This document shows, piece after piece, positions 1 to 9,190 of a stretch of 64,000 nucleotides of DNA. Where the stretch lies: the NCBI GenBank assembly GCA_916613615.1, contig OU744734.1:36090801-36154800 (forward strand). The letters are read 5' to 3'. The notes beneath the pieces were generated by a model that did not search any database, was not told where the DNA came from, and saw nothing but the letters and a program-made list of their open reading frames with translations. Made by a program: the position numbers and the translations under genes. Position 1 is the first letter of the stretch. Every line of letters begins with the position of its first letter. Origin of the DNA: Steromphala cineraria. Its lineage: Eukaryota > Mollusca > Gastropoda > Trochida > Trochidae.

Positions 1-135
1 AAAGCTACAATTTATAATCCTCACGAGTCAAGGAGTCTGTACACAAGGTTTCAGCTTTCTAGGTCTTTTGCTTCTGGAGAAGAAGATGAAAATAGGTTTT
101 ACGATCATGGCTCCTGTGGCCCTATGTTTTCTCTG
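1..135 (-). repeat. 145-bp repeat family at the unit boundary (unit 1)
   Basis: The segment around CTTCTGGAGAAGAAGATG matches the repeats at 28340-28760 and 49670-49905, and in inverted orientation the array at 37764-38640. This is where the tandem units abut. Confidence 0.8.
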
Positions 136-679
136 TAAATATTTGATTCTTCATAATGAAAACACAAAGAAGTCATTTATATTTTAATTACAGTAGTTTT
201 ATTTTCTGGTTGACTAAACAATACAGTCAGTATTTCAACTTGTGTTCCACAGATGATGTCAAAATATACTCCACAGATCACATGTAACAAGGATAAACAT
301 GTTGTTCAATAAAACAGTATAAACCTAGCCAACAGTTGACAAACAGCTGGGTTGTCAGAGAAAGTCCTTGACATTAATATTCAAGTAAAAACTTTTGAAT
401 CAGATTTCTATACATTGTTCTTACAGGATGTTGTTAAAGTCACTTTTCATCTACATCATATAAAAAAACTCATACAAAAATCCATTCATATTGATAAATC
501 AACATTTTTGTAAATCTTTGTTAAAACAATTTTAATTTGGATCATAAAGGTCTCAAAATAGTATAAAATAATTCTTTTACAAAGTACACCCCATCAAATA
601 AGTAAAGGATCGCCCATCCTTTAAATATCTTTGGATAATATCAATCATTGTATGTAGCAGGAAAGAAAATCGATAATGT
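136..679. other. Non-coding, AT-rich
   Basis: No gene seen. The sequence is repeated at about 28760-29295 and 49910-50450 with scattered substitutions and small indels, as expected of unconstrained duplicated DNA. Confidence 0.6.
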
Positions 680-880
680 CCACGTCCAGCGGGATTCAAA
701 CCCGGGACCTCTTGGTTGAGAGTAAGACACACTACCTGTTGGGCCAAAGGGATATCCCTCCAGCTGAAGCCAGCAGGAATGCTTTGGACCTCACTCTGTC
801 ACATATAGTATTACCTCATATTAAAATCAGGTTCATTTTTAAATCATTTGTTCAGTATGCGAAGAGATATCCCTCCATAT
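680..880 (-). repeat. tRNA-derived module (unit 1: one copy plus a remnant)
   Basis: On the minus strand the block at 690-750 has a B-box-like GGTTTGAATCC and an A-box-like stretch about 45 bases upstream, the spacing of a tRNA promoter. The anticodon stem does not pair well, so this is a tRNA-derived repeat and not a working tRNA gene. A second module is reduced to its flank near 865-880 (GAGATATCCCTCCA), with the tRNA-like core deleted. Confidence 0.65.
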
Positions 881-3219
881 TAGAATCAGTTTCATCTTTA
901 AATCATTTGCTATATATATTTAGAGTCAACTACAAAGACAGAAGGTAGACAACAAACAGGTGAAAGACTGTTGTAGCTATGAAAGATATCTTGACAAGTA
1001 TCAGGTTGTACATTGCATATATTCAGAAACATCAACATTTTAACATTCAATTTATCATTTATCTTGTAAAGAGCACATGTAGATTTCTTGAGGTTCGGCA
1101 ATGATTAGATGATAGAAACAATTGTTGATTTATCTGATAAAAACCTTCTTTGGCTAAAGAAACTATGCCTCAAGGTATATCTACAAAGAAATGCTTTGGT
1201 GTTTCAAAATAATGTCAATAAAAGTTTTGTAGTTTAATAATTTAGCTGGGCCTTACAACGTTTATCACTTGTTTTCCTGATTTGCTTTGTCAACTGAAGG
1301 CATGAAAGTGAAATTTTGGTTCAATGTATATGAATTTTTTTCTGAATGTTTATGTAGGCAACATAACAAGGAATTCAATGTTTCTCACAAAATTCAATAG
1401 GGTTTAGAACAATAATTTCTGAACTAAATGGGTAAACGTAATATCATTTTTAACAGAGAGGAATTTGTAGCATTTAAAAAAAATATGTAATGTGTTAATT
1501 TTGAAAATGAGAAACCTTCTTTAAGTTGCACAAATTGTAACCTGGAATTGGAACTGTCAAACATTAAGATAGGCTGTCGACCATCTTATTGCTAAGAGTG
1601 CCAATCAATCATAGAAGTTCTGTTTCTTTGTTCATTATGACGGTATGTGATTCAAAATATAAAATTTACTTGTTTCTAGAAAATTAAATCATATCATGAA
1701 ATGTATTTAGAATGTAATAACTGATTATCTTTTCTATCTTGATTATTTCAACATTCTGTACATAACAATCATCAAAAACATTTTTGTCACTCTGATCATG
1801 ACAATAGCATCAGAAGGGTTTGTACATTGCTCTTTTGAAAAATTAAATCTTGCAAGAATGTTTCATCTCATGATGACAGTGATGACGTCATGGACACATC
1901 AAATGGTCAGTTGTGTTGGTTCTCACAAAACAGTTTAGCAGGGTCAGAGTCCGTTCTCACAAGTTCACAAATCACATGATTTATGACATGATTCCAACAA
2001 CTTCTTTAAAAAATTGGGAACATTTGTTTTTGACACATACAGTGAAATCACAAATCACAATTTGCATTCTGGGGATAAAATCAAGGAGTTGATTATGAAG
2101 AATTGTGAATCTAAGAAACAGAATCGCAATCATCATTATGGCATAGTGCGCGCTTTGCCAAATCAATACAAATCCATCGTCCAGAGCCAGAATTTGTCAA
2201 CCATGGTTACACATATGTTAGATTAGGACTTGGCAAAACATAACGTAACATGTATCAATGTTTCTGATCACAAGGAGGTTGTATTTCAGTTGTAACCTAC
2301 ATGAACACAGAACAACATTCACTTTGTTCTCAAGAAGACATTGACCACATCAGTCAACTGTTACCACTCAAACATTCTCAGTAAGGTTCGGGTTCCCGGC
2401 ACTGAAATACACAGTTCATCCTTGAAAATACACTTGCACATATCTCTTAGATATTGGTGTTAAAGGGACAGTGCTATCTGAGTATTTAGTAGATCCATCC
2501 TGAATGCTATAGAACAGTCCCTCCAGTATTTGAAGAAGAATGAACTCGTGTTTGTAAGTTTTCACAAAAGGTTCACAGTCACAAGTTTGATAAAAAACAC
2601 TGTCTTGCTGCTGGTTGAAATATTCCTTGTCGTAAATTGACCTCTGGGATTGGTCAAATTATTCCAGGAATAAATCATGGTCAAAGATGTTAACACATAT
2701 TTAATGAGAGGTGTCATGGTTCTGATTTAATTAGTCCTGGCAAAAGAGAAACCTCCGGGATGGTCAAATCTTTCCAGGAATACTTCAAGATCATGGTAAT
2801 GGCAGGGTTCAGTTCATTTCAGTTTCTGACCTTCAAGCAAATTCATCAAGGTCATTCAGCAGAGAAGAAAAATGATTTAGAGGTTTGATTTTTAGAGACA
2901 ATACAACAGAAAACAAAACTTAAGGGGATGTTTCTTTATCTCAATGAATGATATTTAATAATGAACTTGATAATAATGTTTCAAATGAAATATTAACCTT
3001 AAATGCAGTAAAAGAGTTATGTCCCTTGAATCTTATGTTTTAACAAAATTGTCAAAGCATACTGACCCTTTGACTGCATTTATGATATCAAAATGGGTCC
3101 CTACTAATAATGTTTGTACAGAATATATGCTTAAACAGGCATACTCCCTTAAATGATAATGTTGTATTGTCTCTCTAGAATGGTTCCAGCAGATAATCGT
3201 CCCCTACTGCAGGTAGATG
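881..3219. other. 3' flank of the receptor exon, non-coding, with a CRE-bearing conserved block
   Basis: No supported gene. This lies downstream of the minus-strand receptor exon, so it should hold its 3' UTR. A block near 1865-2230 is better conserved between units than its surroundings and contains a palindromic TGACGTCA site near 1890; the same site occurs near 30600 and 51995. Short open frames here are not consistent between copies. Confidence 0.5.
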
Positions 3220-4415
3220 CTAACATGCAGACTCTTCCATACTGTGACTGTTGCCAGAAGCACAGAAGGAGTTGCACGTGAGCGCAGACCGTGAGTTTAT
3301 AGCACTGTGTCGATTTCCCCGGTGAAGTGTGTTGTATCTGCAACACAGGAGCTTGATGAAAGTCTGTTTGAATATTTTGTTGAAGATGGTGTAGATGATC
3401 GGGTTGAGTGTGCTGGACACGTAACCTAGCCACACAAATGCTGTTATGAGCATCGGCTGGAACGTGCAAGACTTGCACAGAGCACTGATCATGTTCACAA
3501 GAAAGAACGGGGCCCAACAAATCACAAATATCAGAAACACCACTCCAAGAACTTTGGATGCCTTTTGCTCGGTTTGAACCGCGTTGTTGTCTCTTCGAAT
3601 AGAGTCTTTCTTAAGTAGAAGAATGTTTGCAGCCTTGATGGCCACATGATGTTTTTTGACTAAATCTCGTAATTTTGTTGGTTCTTTTTTTGGTATAAGG
3701 GTTGTTCTGCAGCTGTCAGACCTATCTGGACTAGGATGAGACAGGTCCTGAATACTTCCATTACGGTATGTGTACTCGGTCCGACCGTCCATACTTTGTC
3801 TGACCGTAATGGCTTGGGTCCTTGGGATGGTGTTGCGCTTGCTCAGAGGCTGGTACTGTCCTGTGGAGTGACCTTCACCCTCGTGACCTTCACCTCCCCG
3901 CCGACCTGCACTCGTCATCGGGAAAGACCTTGTATATTTCACCTTTTCTCTCCTCATGCCATCACCAGCTTTCCAATGGCGCCGGCTTGTTGAGCGTCTC
4001 ATCATGGGTTGACCCTCTTTCTCCCGATTACACATCTTGGCCTGCTTGCTCAGCATTTGAACTGTCAGAGCATACATGATGATCATGATAAGCAAGGGGA
4101 TGAAGAATGCAAAGATGGAACCATAAGTCTGAAAGTGCTGGTTGTCCAACTGGCATTGACCGTTCTGAAGAATGTTCCGCCCATTCATGATCCCCAGAAT
4201 TGTTATAGGACTAGATATTGCAAAAGCTATAGTCCACACAAGCACTACCTTGAGAAGCACAACCCGCTTTGATTTGTTCTTAGTCCACAACGGGTAGCGT
4301 ATTCCTATGTACCTCTCGAGAGATATGGTACACAGATGGAGGATGGAAGAGGTACACATGAACACGTCCGAGGTCACATACAGGTTGCACAGGACCAGAC
4401 CAAATAGCCACTGGC
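3220..4415 (-). CDS. 5-HT2-like serotonin receptor, terminal exon (unit 1)
   Basis: Class A GPCR exon running from TM3 to the C-terminus. The acceptor (TTTCTGTTTCAG on the minus strand) sits just above 4415, leaving two bases before the first full codon; there is no ATG, and the open frame's first codon at 4377 is an internal GTG. Counting from the first full codon, Cys9 is the TM3 disulfide Cys, Asp16 the amine-binding Asp (3.32) and Glu33-Arg34-Tyr35 the E/DRY motif. TM5 has Gly-Ser before FAFFIP (5.42, 5.43) with Ala at 5.46, TM6 has CWAPFF, and TM7 has WLGYVSSTLNPIIY. That TM5/TM7 pattern fits 5-HT2 receptors and not dopamine D2, which has serines at 5.42/5.43/5.46. The third cytoplasmic loop is long and Arg/Lys/Ser rich. 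CC after helix 8 could be palmitoylated. TM1-TM2 exons were not found. Family is confident, subtype moderately so. Confidence 0.9.
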
Positions 4416-5380
4416 CTGAAACAGAAAGTGAGGTTAACTTCAGCAGCTGCAGGTTTGATTATATTTATTACAGAAATAATTAAATGAAATCAAAGTTGAT
4501 AAATGATATAGCTTACATAAAAATGTTTATATGGTCAATGAAAATTAATGTCATATGGCAGTGATAAAAAAGGTTATTATGACAATAGAAATAAGTCAAC
4601 CACAATAAAAAAAAGGTCCATGGCAATAACAAACAAGAAGATCTAGTCATCAATATCCGCCAAATCGGTTTCATAAGAGTCTACAATAATTGAACATTGG
4701 CAATAAATCTGTAAAATATAATTTCAAGCTGATGATTTACAAACATTGATACCCAAAAGACACACAGCAAATTTGATAATCCTGACTTAAACTGTTTCTG
4801 AGAATATATTGCGGGTTGATGGCAATTAGAAAATCTGTGTATGAAAAAAAACCATGTGAGTTCTGTTGATAAAAAGGTCTGTTATTGTTGATTTAAAATG
4901 GTCATTGTTAGTTTTAAAATGATAATTAATATATGTGAGTGTATATCAGAAATGCTGTACAGAGTTATTTCAATATTCTTTAGAAATCATGTTAACAATA
5001 TTTAAATATCAGCATGAATTGAGACAACTTTTATGTTGTGTTTTATAACAAAAAAAGTATTCCAAAACCAAGGAAATGAAAATTAATTGTGATATTATGA
5101 GGATGTATTATGATAAATTTGACAAATTTCAGATAAAATCTGCACCTGTCAGTGAACCACTTCAATATTGATAAAATGGAAAGTGATATGAAATCAATAA
5201 TGATAGATGATTCAGATATGGTAATCTGTCAAGTCAAATTTCTTACACATCTAAGACAATCAATATAGTGAAATTCATTTCAGTGAGAACTAGCTGTTAT
5301 CAAATTGTCACAAAGTTATTCATGAATTGCACTCATGATATTGAATATTTTATTACATCGATGACTATATACTCCATACA
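4416..5380. other. Intron upstream of the receptor exon (unit 1)
   Basis: AT-rich, no coding signal. It aligns with 33108-34100 and 54517-55430 with many small indels, in contrast to the near-identical receptor exon beside it. Confidence 0.6.
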
Positions 5381-5565
5381 GGCCAAGTCCTGTCAAATTA
5401 TGCTAATTTTATCAATGACTTGTTTGTTCACCAGATTTTTACAACAGCTGAGGCACGACAGCCTTCCCCTGACACGAACATTCTGAGAATAGTCCACAAC
5501 GGACCCAGGGAACATTCTGAGAATAGTCCACAACGGACCCAGCGCAGATCAATTAGTCAGCATGG
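5381..5565 (+). pseudogene. Exon A of an unrecognised gene, broken copy (unit 1)
   Basis: Equivalent of the open exon at 34490-34731. The acceptor and 5' part are missing: the sequence jumps from intron to mid-exon near 5380. The block AACATTCTGAGAATAG...CCCAG is then duplicated in tandem with a 34-bp period (5477-5545), which shifts the frame. The donor region also differs (ATGGTAAAAG). No function can be assigned. Confidence 0.7.
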
Positions 5566-5692
5566 TAAAAGGGTTGCGGTTAAAGGGCCCTTGTTAACGC
5601 TAGCGACTTCTCTCCTTTTGACTCTAGTTCTGTTTGCACTCAAGGACCTTGGTTGTTCATTGGTGTTCTCCCTCCCTTGTGTTTTCTTTCAG

Positions 5693-5750
5693 AAAAACAC
5701 GACGTAATTGTTGTCATATTGTCTACAATAGATTCCCAGAATGACTTGTG
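5693..5750 (+). pseudogene. Exon B of the unrecognised gene, stop-containing copy (unit 1)
   Basis: It follows a pyrimidine-rich acceptor (CCCTTGTGTTTTCTTTCAG) identical in layout to that before 34861. After AAA AAC the sequence differs from unit 2 and reads ACG ACG TAA, giving an in-frame stop at 5705-5707. Confidence 0.6.
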
Positions 5751-6042
5751 GTAATCATGTATCGATTCCCTTGAGTCGTTATGCTTGAGAGACATGTGCT
5801 TTTAGTCACGGTACGTTAATCAAGAACAAATTGTGGGAGAAAATTGTAAGTCTTATTGAGTCCCCTGACACCTTGGCCTTTTCTTCACCATAACTTTGTT
5901 CTGAGGACCACTTTATTAATTTTCTGCTTAGTGATGTCTTCAGTGGCAAAAATTGTTTTTGGTTTCTCTGATAGAAAACCTGAATCTCTATAAAACAACG
6001 CTCTTGCATTACAAGGACAACCTGAATCCTTCTCCGTGTCAG

Positions 6043-6257
6043 ATGTAAGCGAGGGGATCATGCCAGGAACTCATTGTGTCCACTCGGAGATAGTTTGTTC
6101 AAGCTTGTGTGTCCCCCATCATCAGATGTTACAAATCAACTCTCAATATGCCTGCTGGCTAGCACAATCATCTCATAAGACTGATGTGTCTCCGTTGATT
6201 AAATCCCAATGTAACTCTGTTTTATACTCCAAATGGACAAACTTGTTTGGGCTTTAA
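6043..6257 (+). CDS. Exon C of the unrecognised gene (unit 1, open but with broken partners)
   Basis: It begins after the acceptor CTTCTCCGTGTCAG and stays open to a TAA at 6257. Compared with 35215-35435 it has several amino-acid changes, including Val for Gly in the second codon. The peptide is Cys/His rich (EGIMPGTHCVHSEIVC, CVPHHQMLQINSQ). As exons A and B are broken in this unit, the gene copy is probably dead. Confidence 0.4.
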
Positions 6258-6670
6258 TTTGTAAAAGATAGCTTTTTCTAGAAGATGCCTCAAATTTAAG
6301 ATCTAAGATGAATTAAGTAATTGAAGATTTGAAATTTCTTTGTTGACAAATTAAATCATAACTTTTGTATTATTTTATCCCACCTTATGTCTGTCAAGCT
6401 GTCTGTCAAAATCATATCCTTTCTAAAAACTAAAGAATTTTACTACCTAGGTCAAAGCAACTTAGTATGTGTATGATAGATTTTCAACTTCTTGGGGATT
6501 TTATTTTCAGCAGTATCCTTGGAAATGGACCATTAAGTCCATTTCAAGATGAGAACTCAAACACTGTTAGATCTAGCTCAATGCAACTTGGTATGTTGAT
6601 TAATCATCATATGTCGATGTGCCTATTGAGGTTTCCAACCTCTATGGATTTTTCATTTTGGCAATTTCCA
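6258..6670. other. Non-coding stretch left of the DIRS insertion
   Basis: It aligns with 35436-35920 and 56690-57100. No gene seen. The sequence TTTCCA immediately left of 6671 is the same as that before the empty sites in units 2 and 3. Confidence 0.6.
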
Positions 6671-6712
6671 TAATTATTGGCGTAAACTATACCTCTGGGA
6701 CACTCTGAGCCC
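6671..6712 (+). repeat. DIRS left terminal end, copied in reverse in the internal complementary region
   Basis: These 42 bases, starting TAATTATTGGCG, are perfectly complementary to 12844-12885. The first 19 bases are not part of the ITR shared with the right end, so the internal copy preserves end-specific sequence. Confidence 0.9.
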
Positions 6713-6862
6713 TCTTTCCGTTCCTCAGAACGTGCTTGCAGAAGTCTAAATAAAAATAAAGTAAAAAACCTAAGTCATATTCACCATTAGTGGTATGCAG
6801 CTCCTTCACTTCAACCTGGAGTTATCTCCCTTCGTAGGACACGCCTCCTTCCTTCATATTCT
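6690..6862 (+). repeat. DIRS left inverted terminal repeat
   Basis: 173 bases matching the reverse complement of 13014-13186 without a mismatch that I can see. Perfect ITRs suggest recent insertion or homogenisation during replication. Confidence 0.9.
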
Positions 6863-7084
6863 TTCTGCAAGCTTCCTGCATGGATGTGCTATTCAGAAGT
6901 CTAGATATTTTTCATCAACTACTTCTTCTAGCAAGCTCCTCTTGCTTTGGAATTGGTATGTGTTGTCGACATTAGGTCTATGGACAATCGCATTCGTTTT
7001 TTGTGTGTTTTGAACTGATATTTTGTGACTTGTGAACAATTTTTCTCTTGACATCGGCAATTTTTCCGCGAAGTAATTTCCAAC
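6863..7084 (+). promoter_or_regulatory. DIRS 5' leader
   Basis: Non-coding sequence between the left ITR and the ORF1 start. In DIRS elements transcription begins in or near the left ITR; no TATA-type box is clear here, so the promoter position is inference. Confidence 0.35.
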
Positions 7085-9190
7085 ATGGCGTCCCAGCGTA
7101 AATGTGTTCAATGCCAGAGGTTTATGTCTGACAAAGATCCCCATTCCTTGTGCGCGCTTTGTGATCTTAATCCAATTTGTTTCCCGGATTCTCGATGTTT
7201 ACTTTGCCGCGATCTTGATGTTGAAACTTGGGATAAACTTTGTGAACTTCGCCGTAAGAGATCTCGGAAATCACTCGCTCCTCACTCCCCCTTACCTATT
7301 GTGGAGGATAATGCATCTCAACCTCCCCCTTCGGGTACTGTGACGGAAAATTCCAATCCTCCTGTCGATCTGACGGCTTTTTTGTCTTCTTTTAAACAAG
7401 AAATTTTTTCGACTTTCTCTCAGAACTTTAAAGATCTTGAACGTCGTAATGACGAGAAACTGGCCTCTCTCAAAAAATCCCTTACCGTGTCTAAGTCTCG
7501 CTCGAGTTCAACGGCTAAGGACGGCTCTTCACGGAAGAGTACGTCCAGTTCCGAGCCCGGCCGTGGGTCTAAGACTAATTCATCTAAACGGGCCGCCGAC
7601 CCGGTCAGTGCGAAGGTTACGGCGGGTGACTCAAAAAGACAGTGTTTGCCGGTCACGGACCTGTCTAATGACCGTGGAGGTCAATTGAAATCCCTCACCC
7701 AGTCTGGCGACTCTTCTGTCACAGAGCTGGACGGGACTCGCGTTGATGACGCCGATAACCTGCTCCGTCGCACCCAGACTGGGACGGTTCAGGCCGGGTC
7801 ACACGTGGGAGACGGCACGCCCGTCAACGGTCCGTCAGCTACTGGCCTAGTCCAGGACGCTGGTATCACGGACGACCCGTGTGATTCGCGCCAGGGCACG
7901 CATTTGATACAGCATTCCACGGACGGCACGGACTCCGCGGCGGGACTAGGTCACGCAACGGGTGTCAAGAACAATAACAACAACAAACGGGCCGTACTTG
8001 ATTTTGTGGACGTCACGGATCCGCCGTTCATCCCTATATTGACCGGCTTACCGTCCGATGAACAACAACCCACAGAGGTTAAGCTTCACTCGCATGAAGG
8101 GTTAATGATAATTCCAGCCGTTGATTCCGTGGATTGTCCGGATTTAAATCCTAATTGGTCCTTCCCTGAAAAGATTGATTATCTTTATAAACTTAAACCA
8201 TGTACCTTGCCGTCGGTTTTTGAAGAGGAGTTAGACCATTCCTTACCGGAGGAACTCGGATCTACAGGTGTGCTTCCTCCTAAGAGAACTCCCAAACGAT
8301 CACTCCCGCATTCTACCGTAGTCAAGACTGGCTTAGCCGTTGTGAATGCCAATATTGCCAAAGCCAAGGATGCTTCTTCTCTTGCTAAGTTGCCGTTAAA
8401 ACAGGCCTATGTTATCCATGACAGAGCATTCCCGGCCTCAGCTCCGGACGTAGACAAGGAATTTTCTCGACTTAATTCTAGACCAAATCAGAAACCACAA
8501 GTGGACAGAATTTCCGTAGCTCGTAAGGATATCAAAGATCTAGACGCCTCCGGTCGTAGTGCCGTCGATATCTTGTCTTATATTAATTGGTTCGCCGCAG
8601 GTGTCAGGCAATTACTACCTCCTACGTTCCAAGACTATAAGGGCATCAAACCTTCGACGTTGACGGTCATGAGTGCTGAGGAAGTTGCCCTAGCGCACTC
8701 GTTTTTGGATATTATATATCAAGCTGTCGGGGACGCCACGCAAGCTCAACTTGCTTCCATCGCTCGGATTACGGCCTTAGAAAGATCCCACCTTCTCAGT
8801 TCTGTTAGGAATCTTCCCGCTGATACCAAAGAGGATTTATTCCAGCAACCCTTAAACTCTGATACGATGTTTAACGGCCAAGTTCCCCAAGCTATCGCTA
8901 CTCAGGATGCACAGACAAGTAGGAACTTGAATCAGCAGTTAGCATCAGCCCTGTTACAGCAGAACAGACAGAGAGGTAACTTCCGTGGCAGGAGAGGTCC
9001 CTCGGCTACTACCCCCCGACCCCCCCTCCACCGTTCAGCCTTCGACAGAGCCAACAGGTCTTATAACCGCAACAGGTATTCGTCTTCTCAGACTCCTCCT
9101 CCATCTAGGGACATTCAGGATCCTCCTACCAGATCTTCCTTTCGTGGCAGAGGAAATCGTGGTTCCCGGAACGCCCCGTACCGACGTTGA
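7085..9190 (+). CDS. DIRS ORF1, gag-like nucleic-acid-binding protein
   Basis: 701 residues with an ATG in good context (A at -3, G at +4). The N-terminus has a Cys/His cluster, C7-X2-C10-X9-H20-X2-C23-X2-C26, then C32 and C38-X2-C41, the kind of zinc-binding head seen on gag-like ORF1 proteins of DIRS elements. Residues ~100-300 are low-complexity, Ser/Thr/Asp/Gly rich. Residues ~390-620 look folded, with several predicted helices. The last ~55 residues are Arg/Gly rich (RGNFRGRRG, SSFRGRGNRGSRN), as in RNA-binding tails. The probable role is packaging of the element RNA. It overlaps ORF2 by 206 bases. Function is inferred from position and composition; the gene family evolves too fast for detailed assignment. 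Confidence 0.82.
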   Translation: MASQRKCVQCQRFMSDKDPHSLCALCDLNPICFPDSRCLLCRDLDVETWDKLCELRRKRSRKSLAPHSPLPIVEDNASQPPPSGTVTENSNPPVDLTAFLSSFKQEIFSTFSQNFKDLERRNDEKLASLKKSLTVSKSRSSSTAKDGSSRKSTSSSEPGRGSKTNSSKRAADPVSAKVTAGDSKRQCLPVTDLSNDRGGQLKSLTQSGDSSVTELDGTRVDDADNLLRRTQTGTVQAGSHVGDGTPVNGPSATGLVQDAGITDDPCDSRQGTHLIQHSTDGTDSAAGLGHATGVKNNNNNKRAVLDFVDVTDPPFIPILTGLPSDEQQPTEVKLHSHEGLMIIPAVDSVDCPDLNPNWSFPEKIDYLYKLKPCTLPSVFEEELDHSLPEELGSTGVLPPKRTPKRSLPHSTVVKTGLAVVNANIAKAKDASSLAKLPLKQAYVIHDRAFPASAPDVDKEFSRLNSRPNQKPQVDRISVARKDIKDLDASGRSAVDILSYINWFAAGVRQLLPPTFQDYKGIKPSTLTVMSAEEVALAHSFLDIIYQAVGDATQAQLASIARITALERSHLLSSVRNLPADTKEDLFQQPLNSDTMFNGQVPQAIATQDAQTSRNLNQQLASALLQQNRQRGNFRGRRGPSATTPRPPLHRSAFDRANRSYNRNRYSSSQTPPPSRDIQDPPTRSSFRGRGNRGSRNAPYRR

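Noticed and set aside
680..760. Functional tRNA gene
   Set aside because: B-box and A-box spacing fit, but acceptor and anticodon stems do not pair and the module recurs as a repeat.
4009..4272. Plus-strand frames opposite the receptor exon
   Set aside because: Antisense shadows of conserved GPCR codons, present in the same place in all units.
3220..4377. Receptor identity as a dopamine D2-like receptor
   Set aside because: DVFMCTSS resembles D2, but TM5 has Gly-Ser...Ala at 5.42/5.43/5.46 instead of serines, and EQKASKVLG with WxGY in TM7 follow 5-HT2.
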